The notes under the pieces were generated by a model. The model was given only the letters and a program-made list of their open reading frames with translations, was not told the DNA's origin and did no database searches. A stretch of 64,000 nt of DNA from Linderina pennispora (lineage: Eukaryota; Kickxellomycota; Kickxellomycetes; Kickxellales; Kickxellaceae): positions 2,666,001 to 2,730,000 of the forward strand of contig NW_024468249.1 in NCBI RefSeq assembly GCF_002104995.1, given 5' to 3'. Made by a program: the position numbers and the translations under genes. Shown here one piece after another: positions 1-11,042 of this stretch. Each line of letters begins with the position of its first letter. The first letter of the stretch is position 1.

Positions 1-681
1 CTGGCTCAAGTCCAGAGAGACGGGAATGTGCAGCTGAACATGCTCCAGCTGGCTAAAATACGCTGAAAACGTCAGATTATATAGCGGATTCGTGTCAGTA
101 GGTGCTGTTATGTAGCCTGGTGATGGTCCCCACACAGATTTAGTAAAATATCTGACGTCACTAACCCGCGGGAATAGTATGTAGATCCACCTTTTGGTAT
201 CTTTAGGATCCCTATTGCCAACGAACTTGTCACCACTGCCCAATTCGAGTAGCCCGACTCCAAGGAATAAAATGCGATTCACATTCGGTAGCGACCTGCC
301 GATATGACGCGCCAGCCGCTTCAGTTCTACGCTGAGCCCCAATGGTTTCCAGTAGACTGATTCGGCTATCAGTCTGAATTCCTTGATCAAGTGGAGCTTG
401 CCATGGAAAATAATAAACTCGATGTTGGTAACCCAGCGGCGTTCATGGCTTCGTGGACAACCGTCATCCACACAGGCACACTCAACAAAGCACTCCATCA
501 GCAGGACTGAGAAGGCAAGATCCGGGAGGTCCTTTGCGCGGTGTGGATAAGTTTTGACGAAGCGTTCAATATTCTTATAGTCCGTAATTGTCGATATAGG
601 ACCGATAGACTCTGTAGTGACTTTAGTGGCATCCATGGGGAGGATCCTAGGCAAATGCGAGTCCAAAATAGAAAGGTACAT
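1..681 (-). CDS. Leucine-rich/F-box-like family protein, partial at left edge
   Basis: An open minus-strand frame runs off the left edge (at least 227 residues). The first in-frame ATG is at 681-679, with a second at 636-634. The protein has leucine-rich, irregular repeats (for example GRSLPNVNRILFLGVGLLEL) and resembles the large F-box/LRR-like hypothetical families of Coemansia-type fungi. It is comparable in composition and layout to the broken gene at 16342-17696. In-frame sequence upstream of the ATG still reads as an F-box-like start (EYLPVLLKRIFHNL) but has no ATG before an in-frame TAA. The N-terminus is therefore either supplied by an undetected exon or lost. No function is known; a scaffold or ubiquitin-ligase adaptor role would be inference only. 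Confidence 0.5.
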   Translation of the reverse strand, partial: MYLSILDSHLPRILPMDATKVTTESIGPISTITDYKNIERFVKTYPHRAKDLPDLAFSVLLMECFVECACVDDGCPRSHERRWVTNIEFIIFHGKLHLIKEFRLIAESVYWKPLGLSVELKRLARHIGRSLPNVNRILFLGVGLLELGSGDKFVGNRDPKDTKRWIYILFPRVSDVRYFTKSVWGPSPGYITAPTDTNPLYNLTFSAYFSQLEHVQLHIPVSLDLSQ

Positions 682-1832
682 GATGAATACAAATGATAGA
701 TAAATAGATAGATTGTGGAAGATTCGTTTGAGGAGCACTGGTAGATACTCAAAAGTATAAAGTGGTTAGGAGTAGAAAAGGTAATGAGGAACAGTGACAG
801 GGTGGGCGGTGCTCATCCATGGTGCTTATACCCCCTTTTTGAAGTAGTCACAGTGTTGTTTTTGACAACCCTTTTGTAATGACACGGTTCCTCGCTGTGA
901 GGGAGCTGCAAGTGTCCAGAAAAGCGTATCCGATTATGTGGTCACCTGGTGGTTTTTTAATAGACATTAAAGCCAGGGCCATCCGGCAAGCCAATGACAT
1001 TCTGGCCGACTGTTGGAACATGAGCAGGGAGGACACAAGAGAACAGGTGACCAGGTAAGCTACGTCTTGGAGAAAAGCAAAACCCTACTCGGCAGGATTG
1101 AGTCTTGTTTTTCTGGCATTCTCCTTGCTGCAAGCGAGTGCACTGGGTAGGAAGTATACATGAACGCTTGTCTCTGTCTTGATGGCACGGAATGTGTGTC
1201 CCCATTCCCTGATTTCAACTGTGAACTATTTGCAGCGTCTTTTGTACGTGCTTTTTGTAGTAAAAAAGCAGCCAGGTGCATCTATGGTGCGGATATCATG
1301 CACAGAGCGGAGGACAAAGACAACCAGACATACTCTTCTGCACTGTATTTTGGTCCAAGAAAGAGAGGAGGCAGGCAGGCAGCAGCACTTTTTATTGCCA
1401 GGGAGAGAGCTGTAGCTTTTCAGACACAAGAGCTTGGTTCTATTAATGATGTGCACTGGTTGGGCTACATATAATTTGAGTCTTCTTATATGGGACATTT
1501 AGCTGAACTCAACACAAAGCAACACTGTTCGCTAGAGTTGATACCTCAGCTCAAGTGCTATAGCTTCATATACTTAGAAATGGAGATGACTGAGCTATAC
1601 AGTGGGATCTGCAGTTCTTTCTCTCCGTCAGCTATCATTCCAGTCGGCTTTGCAACCATCCCTTTATTGGATGCAATACATATAGGTATCTAGCGATCCA
1701 TACCTTAGCCATTTCCGAAAGTGATAGAGGTGAGGTGGATAGAGGACGTGTGCTAGTTAGTTGTCCAGTAAAAGATGCAGGTATGCAAACTGAGCAAGAC
1801 AGGCGAGTATTTACCAAGCAGCAGAAATTTAG
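682..1832. other. Gene-free stretch
   Basis: I see no convincing coding region, tRNA or repeat array here. Short frames on both strands lack recognisable domains and overlap each other. A TATA-like TATAAG on the minus strand near 826-831 could serve the left-edge gene. Confidence 0.4.
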
Positions 1833-3271
1833 GATGGGTGGGGCCAGGTCGCAGATCTAACATCAAAGCCATTTAAGGCACATGGTGATAGAAAATTCCA
1901 CGGAATGGCAACAGCAGATGGTGTAACGATATGCATTTTGTTGCAAGACAAGATATCCAAGGCTGATGGTGCAGTAGATGCTGATACTGTAGGAGGCGAT
2001 GCTGTGGGAGGCAATGCTATAGCTGACTGTCGCTATATCCACCAGACCCCACAGCCAGAGCTGCAGAATCTGAAAGGCCGCTGTGTATTCATCGATCCAG
2101 GTCGGGGCGATTTGCTATACATGATGCACGAAAATAGCAGCAATGGGAAAGAGGGTGAAAAAATGCTCTACCACTACACACGACAGCAGCGCAATAAGGA
2201 GCTCAAGCTGCGCCACTATGACAGGATTCGTCGGGCTACAAAGGATCAAGTCCCAGAAGATGCTGTCCGCAGAGCAGAGGCAGAGCTTTCCAAGCACTGC
2301 TGCCGGACCCTTAGCCCAGCAAAATTCCATGCCTACGTTGCTGCCCGTGCATCTGTGCGGTGTATCCTAGCACCATTTTATGCCAACACGATGACAGCGC
2401 GAATGTTACTAGAGCAGCAGCCAACTAAGTCAAACAAGCAGCACCAGAGGCGCTGGAAGGCCCATCCGGGTGTCAGTACCAGTCCCAAGGTGTACCCGCT
2501 TCACCGCAAGCTGCGCCTTGATTCATTCATGAACCAGGCCCGTGCAGACCACAGGCTTGCCGCAAAACTCCGGGGCAAGTTCCGTCCAGATCCAGTGCTA
2601 ATCATGGGCAATTGGAGTGCGCCAATGGCCCGACACCATGCGCCGATTCGTGGCAAGGGATGGCATGACAAGTTCAAGCACCATGGCTTTGAAGTCTATC
2701 TGATCAACGAATTCCGGACATCGTCGATGTGCCCGTTCTGCTGCGAAAAGTCGCTGCAGACATTCCGGCATGTTCCCAACCCACGCCCCTGCCAACGATC
2801 GAAGAGCCCAGTTGTGAAGTGCCATGGCCTTCTCCGCTGTACAAGCGAGTCATGTAAGCGGGCCATGGCACAATACAGGCGAGCCTATTCGTCTCGGCTC
2901 TTGAACCGCAATCTCGCAGCAGTTCTAAACTTCAGACTCATTTTCCAGTCACTCTGTGGTTCAGGCAGTATTCCTGAACGGTTCCGTCGTTCTACGGCCA
3001 TTGCTGCCGATGCTTTTGATGCCACCCCTGAAACAAAGAACCCGCGCAAGAGGCGTGCAGCAGCAGGCGATTCTGCTGCCAGCAGCAGCGAACCAGCACT
3101 GAAGCGTCTGCGCTGAGCAGGCCACCAAGGTGGGAGATGTCCATGATCGACATTGCACCAACAACCATCCGACACGTTCAAATGGCCAGTTCACCGCGAT
3201 GCTCTTATCGACGTGTCAACCCATGCTGACTAGCAGCCGAGCTCGCATCATGAGCAGAGTATTTCTAGTAT
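1833..3271 (+). mobile_element. Fanzor (eukaryotic TnpB-like) element remnant A, 5'-truncated
   Basis: The open frame runs 1833-3116, with its first ATG at 1905. It encodes the C-terminal two thirds of an IS607-type Fanzor/TnpB-like RNA-guided nuclease. In order it shows the pre-RuvC beta segment (FHGMATADGVTICILLQ), RuvC-I with Asp in CVFIDPGRGDLLY, and a basic helical insertion. RuvC-II follows with Glu in INEFRTS, then a four-cysteine zinc finger (CPFC ... C-x5-C) and RuvC-III. The RuvC-III Asp is replaced by Asn (LLNRNLAAVLNF; codon AAT), so the catalytic triad is incomplete. The N-terminal recognition domain is absent: an in-frame TAG lies at 1830-1832 and nothing upstream matches copy B. 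The 3' flank to 3271 is shared with copy B at 30758-31802, which marks the element's right end. Judged a dead transposon fragment. Confidence 0.8.
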
Positions 3272-3624
3272 GGAACCATACTTTCTCAAAAAGTGACTGA
3301 GGGGAAGAAGGAAGGCTGGTCGTCTGTCTGGGCCTTTGTACGTATGCGTTTCGGCCTTGTCTATGGTGGACCAGGGGGACTCCAGACCTCGAATGTCAAC
3401 AGGAGTGACTCGAGAGGTGACTAAATTCCGCTATCTCTACAGATCCTCATCAGAGCCTTCGTCTCGTGCTGAGGCGCTAGTAGGCTGCATGTTAGGAGCC
3501 TGGTCGTCGGCTATCTGCCTCTCGGAATCGCCGGAGTTTGCTGCCGTCGGTTCGGCGCCAGAACAGCTCGGCGAGTCTTCTGACGCGTCTTGCAATCAAA
3601 GACTATACCAAATCAATATATTTC

Positions 3625-6325
3625 CTAAAATCCAAGCAGCGACATGCACGCATATCCAACCGAAATAATGATAAAGTAGGCCAGAACACTGGATGGAATA
3701 CCAGCCTTGAAAAAGTCCATAGTGGTCAGATACGGGTTGCCCAGGGTATCCTCCAGCATAATGGCGTTCATGTTCGGGAACCCAGACACCGGCAGCCCCA
3801 TAGCGCCCGAGGCCATCAGCGCAGCACCCATGACCAGCAGACGGCTGTGGGGCTCAGGCAGCCTGGCGCCGACCTCGGCGACAATCGGAAGGATGATCAG
3901 GGCACCGACCGTGTGCGAGATGAACGTGCAGCACACGAGGATCAGCCCGCAGAACACGCACAGCACGGTGAAGACCGGGAAGCCATCGACCAGCAGCTCG
4001 ATGTGGCTGGCCAGCTCGTGCAGCAGGCCGCTCGAATCAACAGCACGGCCCAGCGCAATGCCGCCCATGGCCAGGATCACAACGGTCCACAGGAAGTTGT
4101 TAAAGTCCTCCTTGCTCAGCACCTTGGGGAAGGCAAACAGGAGCACCAGCGGCAGAATTGCAATGATGCCCATATCGCCAAAGATACCCGAGAGACTCGA
4201 TTGCATGCACCACAGTACGATGGTGCCGATCGAGACGATGCACACGTAGATCTGGCGCTTGTTCAGCTTCTCGGGCGTGAACCGCGTCTGGCGGATCGAC
4301 GGCGTGGTGTGGTGCGGACGGTAGACGGCCAGCAGCAGCACCCAGATGGCCAGATTGCACAGAATACAGACAGGAATCGATACGGTAAACCATTGGAGCC
4401 ACGACGGTGACGGCTTCATGGTGTTGAGCGCGATGATATTCTGCGGTGATGCAATAGGTGAGGCCATACCGCCCACATTCGATGCCAGCGCAATGCCAAT
4501 GATCAGACACGGAGCAAAGGTGCTGCCGTTGGGCAGCGTGCGCAGAATGGGCTTGATCAGGGAGAAGCACAGGACGGGCGCTGCGACATTGCTGATCCAC
4601 ATGCTGGCAAATGTGGCAACAAACATGTTGGCCAGCAGCACCAGCTTTGGGCTAGTGCCGGCCTTGGACAGGATCCACGACGCAATGATGCGCGCAATAT
4701 CGTGCTTGCTCAGCGCGGCTGCCAGCGAGAACCCGCCCAGCAGCAGCATGATGACCGACGAGAACATGGCCGAGAACACCGCCTTGGATGCCTCGCCTGC
4801 GTCCAGGTGGTGGTGCGACTTGGCTGGCGACCGCATGACGCCGAGCATCACGGTTAGGAACGGCACCAGCAGCGCAGTAACGTGCAGCGGCAGGGCCTCG
4901 GTGGCCCACAGCAGCGACACGTATATCAGCATGGCCCAGCACCGCTGCTGCTCCCGGCCGTCAAACATCGGGATGGCCCACACAATGGCAAACACCGCTG
5001 TGCAGAAGGCAATGCGCAGGAGCTGCTTATTGGTGTTGGTCATGCCGCGTGGCTTCAGCGGCGTCGAAGTGATGTCACCCGTGTGGTCGAGCTCGGGTGA
5101 CTGAACACCGACGGCATTGACCATGCGCTCGTTGGCAATCATGTCGCGCCACACCGTGTTGCGCTCCCACACGACCTCCTCGCGCAGGCACTTCTTCAGC
5201 TCCTTCAGCGCCTGGTCAATCGACGAAAAGTCCGAGGCCACGCCAAACACAAACGCCAGCTGCTCCATGTGGTCGCGCAGTGCAGCCTGCGCTTGGGTCG
5301 TGAACGGGTATGCTTTGCGCACCGTGTCCTCCAGGTACGTGGAGCGCAGATCCGAATGGGTGATCTTGTCGTACTTTTTCGTGATCTTGCTGAACCCAGT
5401 GTAGTTGAGCTGCGCGTACGAGCGCAAGTCGTGCAGCAGAATAAATAGATTGCGCGACTGGTTACGGATCTCGCGCCGAACGCCGTCGACGCCGCTCAGA
5501 CTGACCGTGCGCCGGTGCCCGACGCTGGCCCGCTGCTGCTCTGCAGCAGTCACCAGATTGCTGCCTTCGCCATTGGCAAAGCTAGGCGTCCGCGTGTCGT
5601 CGTCGTGGTCGACCGGAATGTAGGCGTTGGTCACGTTCTCAGGAATCGTCGAATCCAGGTCGATCGCCTCCTGCGTATCGGACAGCGACGATACTGCCGC
5701 ATTGGCCTGTGCGCGCAACGACGATCCGCCTTCACTGTCGATCAGCTGCGGCTGCGTCGTGTGTCTGCCTCGGAGCAGCAATGCTCCAGTCGCTGACTCT
5801 GGATCTTCCATATCCACAGCCGACAGCTTGCGGAAGAAGCTGCCTGACCGCTGGCGCTCGAATGGCACCGACAGCCTCAGCTGCCCTAGCTCCGATTCGA
5901 TCTCGCTGGCCTTGCCCAGTAGCTCGCCCTCCTTGCGCCGATAAAAGCTCTCGATCTTGCTCAGCTCGCTGTCAAGCAATGGCACAAAGGCTGCATATGC
6001 TTGGTTCTGGGGACCTAGCAGCGTCCGGCTCTCGTCGGTGCGCGGCGACTGTGTCTGTCCGCGCTTGGCGATGATGTCGCGCTCGATGATGTACAGATTC
6101 TTCTTCAAGCCCGAATAACTACAGGGCAGTCAGTTAGCGGTAGCCTACCGTGGATACCAGCGGTATGGTGGGGAGAGTACTGCTACAGCCTTCCCCCCCC
6201 CCCACGGGTGGAGAACGAATGCCTGCGTCCTCTACTGGTGCTAGCATTGAACAAAGTACTTACTCTATGTAGTACTGCGCCCAGTCGGGCACAGCATTGA
6301 ATTGCAATGCGCTCGAAAACTTCAT
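3625..6325 (-). CDS. SPX-domain low-affinity phosphate transporter (SLC13 / PHO87-PHO90-PHO91 type)
   Basis: There are two exons: 6325-6264 and 6118-3625 (851 aa). The 62-bp first exon encodes the canonical SPX start MKFSSALQFNAVPDWAQYYI. The donor is GTAAGTAC, the acceptor CTGTAG, and the intron contains a C-run near 6190-6202. The N-terminal ~380 residues form the SPX domain, which senses inositol pyrophosphates in this family. The remainder is a divalent-anion:Na+ symporter (ArsB/NhaD-like) membrane domain with about a dozen hydrophobic segments. It carries the paired signature motifs MWISNVAAPVLC and FISHTVGALIILP, plus the GMASPIASPQNIIAL loop typical of Pho87/90/91. Its likely role is phosphate transport at the plasma membrane or vacuole; the sequence does not decide which. 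Annotation from the ATG-less second exon alone would lose the SPX start. Confidence 0.9.
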
Positions 6326-6828
6326 TTACAAGCACTGAAAGTGAGAACAGAAAATAGCGGAGCTGAGAAACCTGTTGAGTCCAGAATGGCTCGTTCGAAG
6401 AAAGAAAGGAAAAAAAAGCTGGCAGAGCCCCACCACCTTTACCGCATCTGTTCACTCAGTCTATAGGCTGGCAGTCTCCTGATAATCGCGCTATAAAAAG
6501 GATATACGTTTTTCCAACAGGGCCTGTGTGGGCCATTGAAAGCAGCGCATGTGCACGATGGTAGGGGACGGGGGCGGTGGTTGCTACGAGATACCAGTCA
6601 CAAGCACCACGTATGCGCACATGTTCTTTCGCTGGTCATGAGAACGGTTTTTGAACAAAAATAGAGGCATTCACGCCCAAGTGCCGGCAGCTCCCATTTC
6701 CCTAGACCTCTGTCGCCGAGTCAGAAATGGCGAGCATTTCGCTTGTGGCCTATCCTGCACCACCACCCAATTCCACGTTTTAATACCCAAAAGCCCAGTT
6801 CCAGTAGCACCAGCAGCACCAACGAGAA

Positions 6829-7473
6829 ATGGATACAGCAAAGTGCATCGAGAGCGAATATGGCCTTGCATGTGGAGGTGCATCTGCGATTAAGATCTTG
6901 CAGGATCCGACTGGCCAGTTGAAGCTCGGTGTCGGAGCCACCGTGTGGGATGCTGCCTTTGTCCTCTCCAAATACATTGAAAAGCAGGTCAAGCTGGGCA
7001 GCCTGGACCTCTCCGGCAAGACGGTTCTGGAGCTCGGCTCTGGCACCGGCGTGGTCGGTCTGTCGGTGGCCCTGATCGAACCCACAGCTAAGGTGATCCT
7101 GTCCGACAAACAGGAATTGCTTCCGCTGCTGCAGCACAATGTGGATCTGAACAACGCTGCAGCAAATACATCTGTCCAGTGCATCGACTGGACTGCCCCC
7201 GCCGGTATTGCTACGCATCCCGACTATATTCTGGTGTCCGACGGCATCTGGGTGACCGATATCCACGAGCCACTGGCGAACACGCTGGGGAAGCTGGCAG
7301 GCCCACAGACCAAGGTTCTTATGACGTACGAGTCGCGCAGGTTCGAGGACGAGGCCAAGTTCATGGCGCTGTGGGGAAATCGCTTCCGCTTCCACGATAT
7401 TAAGCCCGCCGATCAGGACGAGATGTGGCAGAGCGAGGATATATTCTTGTTTGAAGGAGCGCTGAAGAATTAG
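6829..7473 (+). CDS. METTL21-family protein methyltransferase
   Basis: This is a 214-residue single-exon protein of the Methyltransferase_16 (METTL21/VCP-KMT) family, which are SAM-dependent lysine methyltransferases. An N-terminal motif (GVGATVWDAAFVLSKYI) is followed by motif I VLELGSGTGVVGL at about residues 65-77, which binds SAM. The DWT motif (about residue 122) and the post-motif YESRR segment (about residue 165) are typical of the family. The substrate cannot be read from the sequence. Candidates by homology are VCP/Hsp70 or a translation factor. A TATAAAA on the plus strand at 6492-6498 lies about 335 bp upstream, which is rather far unless a leader intron exists. Confidence 0.85.
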   Translation: MDTAKCIESEYGLACGGASAIKILQDPTGQLKLGVGATVWDAAFVLSKYIEKQVKLGSLDLSGKTVLELGSGTGVVGLSVALIEPTAKVILSDKQELLPLLQHNVDLNNAAANTSVQCIDWTAPAGIATHPDYILVSDGIWVTDIHEPLANTLGKLAGPQTKVLMTYESRRFEDEAKFMALWGNRFRFHDIKPADQDEMWQSEDIFLFEGALKN

Positions 7474-7701
7474 ATTCTAGAACTCCACCCCTCTTTGCTA
7501 TTTTTACAGCCAGAGTCTCTGGAGGACGCTGGAGGGTGAGATCATCTGTGCCGATGTGCGGGGTAGAAGGGAAAGGGGGCTGCGTGGGTTAAATATCTCG
7601 AAATGCCAGCCCATGTTTTGGCCCACACTAGCAATTCCCCCTCCCTTCGCCTCCATTCCCCTTCCAGAAACATTATATTGCATAAGCTGTTTTTCCACAA
7701 T

Positions 7702-8184
7702 ATGACTGTCCCGAAGGAAATTGTGCTTCGAGGTACCGGCGTCGGCACCGGCTGCAAGGCTGTCTCTGACGTTGATCTCGAGAACGGCACATCTGAGGCC
7801 AACGGCTACAAGCTGATCTCCGACTTCACCAGCCCGGGCTACATTGGCCACGGCGTCGGCCACCGCGACCCCAAGACAGGCAAGCCGCTGCCAGCGTCCG
7901 TGCACATCCCGACTGACGGCGAGCTGCACCCCGAGCGGTACATCTCCACGGCCATCGAGTACGAGGACCCTGCCGCGGCACTGCAGTGGCGGCGCAGCGA
8001 GTTCCTAGAGAAATACAACGTCAAGAGGGCCAGTCTGGTGCGTGCCACGTACTTTGAATGGACTGCCAGCGCACAAAAGCTGGTGGGGAAGAAGTTTGCC
8101 GCCGAGGAGTGCTTGGAGAGGGCGGCGTTTGAGCGAGAGGTGCACGCGATTGAGAATCCCGATGTCCCGCAGTTTCACGATTAG
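7702..8184 (+). CDS. Conserved-looking protein of unknown function
   Basis: The product is 160 aa from the ATG at 7702. The frame is open further upstream to an ATG at 7603, but that extension is low in coding character and looks like a leader. The protein is soluble, with no signal peptide or membrane segment. It has a glycine-rich N-terminal half (GYIGHGVGHRDPKTGKPLP) and a charged helical C-terminal half (RRSEFLEKYNVKRASLVRATYFEW). I do not recognise a family. GC-rich third positions and clean boundaries support a real gene. It lies just downstream of the methyltransferase on the same strand (about 230 bp between stop and start), so it probably has its own promoter. Confidence 0.65.
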   Translation: MTVPKEIVLRGTGVGTGCKAVSDVDLENGTSEANGYKLISDFTSPGYIGHGVGHRDPKTGKPLPASVHIPTDGELHPERYISTAIEYEDPAAALQWRRSEFLEKYNVKRASLVRATYFEWTASAQKLVGKKFAAEECLERAAFEREVHAIENPDVPQFHD

Positions 8185-8517
8185 TCAGGTCTATTTTTAC
8201 CGGTGTTCATATAACCTCCACCTGACGTGTTTTCATTTTCGCTTCCAAGAACAACTGGTGTTTAGGAGACATAGGCCAATGCAAAGTGACAACGCAACAC
8301 AATAACCTCTTCTCACCCGATACGTGTTCTATTTCTGTGCAACACATGACGCTCCCGAGCAGGCAGCAAATTTTTTTAGCCAACTCGGGTGTATAAAGCG
8401 GTTTACCATCCCGCATTGCTTCGCTGAGCCATTCTCCTCGACTCCTCCCCAAACTCCAGACATCCATCCACTCCCTTCTCTATTAATATCCCACTCCTAC
8501 TCTCAATATTGAACTTC

Positions 8518-9982
8518 ATGCCTGCCTCGAAAGCCGTCGCTATGAATTCCGCAGACACCCATCGCAGCAATGACATTCTGTGTCTCGGTAAGGAGGGCTG
8601 AAAAGCACCACACGCACTCTTTCCTAGAAGCCCTCGTATTCTCAGCAGCACCCTCGTATATCCATCTCGTCGTGTAGCTCCGAACGCTGCGTACCAGCTC
8701 ACTGTGCTGTTCGACAAGATCACTCTGGGCGATGTGAACCGGGCCTCGATGCAGACCAACTCGCTCGGCGGCAAGGGTAAGTCATAAACCCCCTGGCTCT
8801 CCAGCGAGGAATTGGGCCGTTCGCACTGAAAAAAAAACCTTACCCGTGTACTCTGCGTAGGCCAGAACTTTGCGGTGGCGACAAAGCAGTACTACAAGAG
8901 CGCGGATCGCGTCACCTTGCTACAGATCCTGGGCGGGCCCACAGGCACGCAAATCGAGGCCATGGAGGACGAGCAGGGCTTCGACTACATCACAGGTAAG
9001 GTTCTCCCAATGCCAGTGCGAGACCGGTCTGCAAGCACAATGCGGGGTGGCATAATATTGCCCTCCATTGTTCAGCATCCGGCTATCTCGCACCATCTAG
9101 CGGCTCTACAACCAGAAGCCATGCATCATGTGCCAGCCACCCGGGGAAGCCCCTGCTAGCATTTTCGCCATCGATTGATTTTATTCTGATAATCACGTAG
9201 TCAGGACGTCGCTGCCGACCCGCACCTGCACAACGTGCCTGGACATGTCCACAGGCGATATGACGGAAATGGTCGGCGTGTCGGGGCTGATTGACGAGCA
9301 CGCCGAGGAAGAGTACGAGCAGGTGGCCACGCAGATTCTGCAGTCGGAGAACCCGCCCAGGGCTCTGGCGCTATGCGGCACATTTCCGCCGGGCCTCCAA
9401 TCAACCACAGTGTCTCGCATCATCCAGGCGCGCACAGAAAAGACGCTGGTGTTTGTCGATGCCGTCAAAGATATACATCCGGTGCTCGAGTCCAAATGCA
9501 TCGATATCCTCAAGGTGAACTCTGGCGAGGTGCTGAACATCCTGTCGGCGCTCGAGCCCGCATACCAGGACAAGACGCCCAAGGATGTCGATCTGGCAAA
9601 GGTCGCAATGGAGCTCGGCCAGCGGTATTCTATTGGCGCAGTCGCCGTCACTGACGGGCCATTCACCGCGTATCTGGCCAATGTGCAGGACAACAGGGCG
9701 CATGCGTTCAGCATCCCGGATCTGCTCAAAGACAGAGAGTACTTTTTGGGCTCGGATCAGGCGCCGCAGGGCCACCTGGTGCTGAACCCGCTGGGCGCCG
9801 GCGACACGTGCAGCGCGGTGATGATGAACCACATGCTGGACGACAAGGTCATGGTCGAGGCGTTTGCAGCGGGACTGGCGGCTGCATCAGCGTCGTGCCT
9901 GGTGCCCATGCCCAACTGTGTCTTTGACCGCAAGGTCATGGAGCGCATCCGCGGCAAGATGACCGTCAGGGAGATCATGTAG
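8518..9982 (+). CDS. pfkB-family sugar (phospho)kinase, 1-phosphofructokinase/tagatose-6-P kinase-like
   Basis: Four exons: 8518-8587, 8678-8776, 8861-8995 and 9201-9982 (361 aa). The introns begin GTAAGG, GTAAGTC and GTAAGG, and end CGTGTAG, GCGTAG and ACGTAG; all phases agree. The N-terminal signature (APNAAYQLTVLFDKITLGDVNRA ... LGGKGQNFA) is the pfkB substrate-binding region. RTCTTCLDMSTGDMTEM is the FruK/LacC-like central motif. NPLGAGDTCSAVMM is the C-terminal pfkB signature, with the catalytic Asp in GAGD. The fold phosphorylates a sugar or sugar phosphate with ATP in the cytosol. The exact substrate is not decidable from sequence. The stop lies 55 bp from the convergent TSC10 stop. 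Confidence 0.88.
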
Positions 9983-10037
9983 ACTCTGCATTTATGCTTG
10001 AAATAAACAAAAAGGCTAGCGTACTGGCGAGTCGCTG

Positions 10038-11042
10038 CTACTCGACCTTTGGTTTCTCGTGGCGAAACGACTTGACCATGTAGTCGACATACCAGCGCCA
10101 GGGCGGGAACGCAACCCAGCCGATGGCAGCCACAACCGTGTCGATGACATAGTTGTTGGTGGGCATCGCACCACGCGTGTTGCAGCGGAACAGCAGCGAG
10201 ATCGGGTCGGTGGTGATCGCGCACTCGCCGCGTCTCAGCCCCTTGAACATGCCTCTGGCGCACTGCTCGGGCGTCAGGCCATCGTCGGCGCCCTCAATGT
10301 CCTTTGTGATCTTGGGCTTGGTCAGGTTCTCGGTCTCGTACCCAGGCGTGAAGATGGTGCCCGGGAAGTAGCAGTGCACGTTGATCTTGTGCATCTGCAG
10401 CTCGACGCGCAGCGCCTCCGCCAGCCCGCGCACAGCAAACTTGGACCCGCAGTATCCAGCGTACCCAATAAGCCCAAACATGCCCAGCGTCGAGCTCACC
10501 ATGACTATGTGCCCACCGGCAATCTTCTCCTTGACCATGCGACGCGCAATCGCATGGGCGCTGAACAGAGTGCCAAAGTAGTTCACCTTCATCGTCTGCT
10601 CCAGCACGTCGGCGCTCTGCTCGACAAAGAACCCGGGGTTCGACACACCTGCCGACAGAAACGCATACTCGATCTCTTTGCCCTGCTTCTTCACCGCCTC
10701 CCCCACCGCGCGCTCCACGTCATCCTTGCTGGCTACGTCGGCGCACACATAGGCAAACTTCTGGTCCTTGTCGCCAGCGTGCTTTTTGATTTCCTCCAGC
10801 GCCTCCTTCAGCACCGCCTCGCGGCGTGCGACAATCGTGACATGTGCCCCCTGCCGCGCAAGATCCTCGGCAATGGACTTGCCCAGGCCCTGGCTGCCGC
10901 CCGTCACGTAGCAGTGCTTGCCCTTGACGTTGAATTTCGCCGCATTGACGCGCAGGTACAGCTCAGAGATAATCCCTGACACCAGGACCCCGCCCAGAAT
11001 GCTGCCAATAGTGATAAGCGCTACTTTCCAATCGTCCATCAT
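10038..11042 (-). CDS. TSC10: 3-ketodihydrosphingosine reductase
   Basis: This 334-residue short-chain dehydrogenase/reductase reduces 3-ketodihydrosphingosine to dihydrosphingosine, the second step of sphingoid-base synthesis in the ER. An N-terminal hydrophobic segment (residues ~8-28) is followed by the Rossmann motif TGGSQGLG (~47-54). The catalytic Ser is in HIVMVSSTLG, and the YxxSK-type pair is in GYAGYCGSK (~200). FPGTIFTPGYETEN is the characteristic KDSR/Tsc10 loop. A C-terminal hydrophobic segment (YVIDTVVAAIGWVAFPPW) would be a second anchor. Two adjacent ATGs occur at the start. The gene is convergent with the pfkB kinase gene. Confidence 0.93.
   Translation of the reverse strand: MMDDWKVALITIGSILGGVLVSGIISELYLRVNAAKFNVKGKHCYVTGGSQGLGKSIAEDLARQGAHVTIVARREAVLKEALEEIKKHAGDKDQKFAYVCADVASKDDVERAVGEAVKKQGKEIEYAFLSAGVSNPGFFVEQSADVLEQTMKVNYFGTLFSAHAIARRMVKEKIAGGHIVMVSSTLGMFGLIGYAGYCGSKFAVRGLAEALRVELQMHKINVHCYFPGTIFTPGYETENLTKPKITKDIEGADDGLTPEQCARGMFKGLRRGECAITTDPISLLFRCNTRGAMPTNNYVIDTVVAAIGWVAFPPWRWYVDYMVKSFRHEKPKVE

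Noticed and set aside
3538-4410. Plus-strand 290-codon frame opposite the phosphate transporter
   Set aside because: Antisense shadow of a strongly conserved membrane-protein gene.
10059-10979. 306-codon plus-strand frame opposite TSC10
   Set aside because: Antisense shadow; TSC10 motifs are unambiguous.
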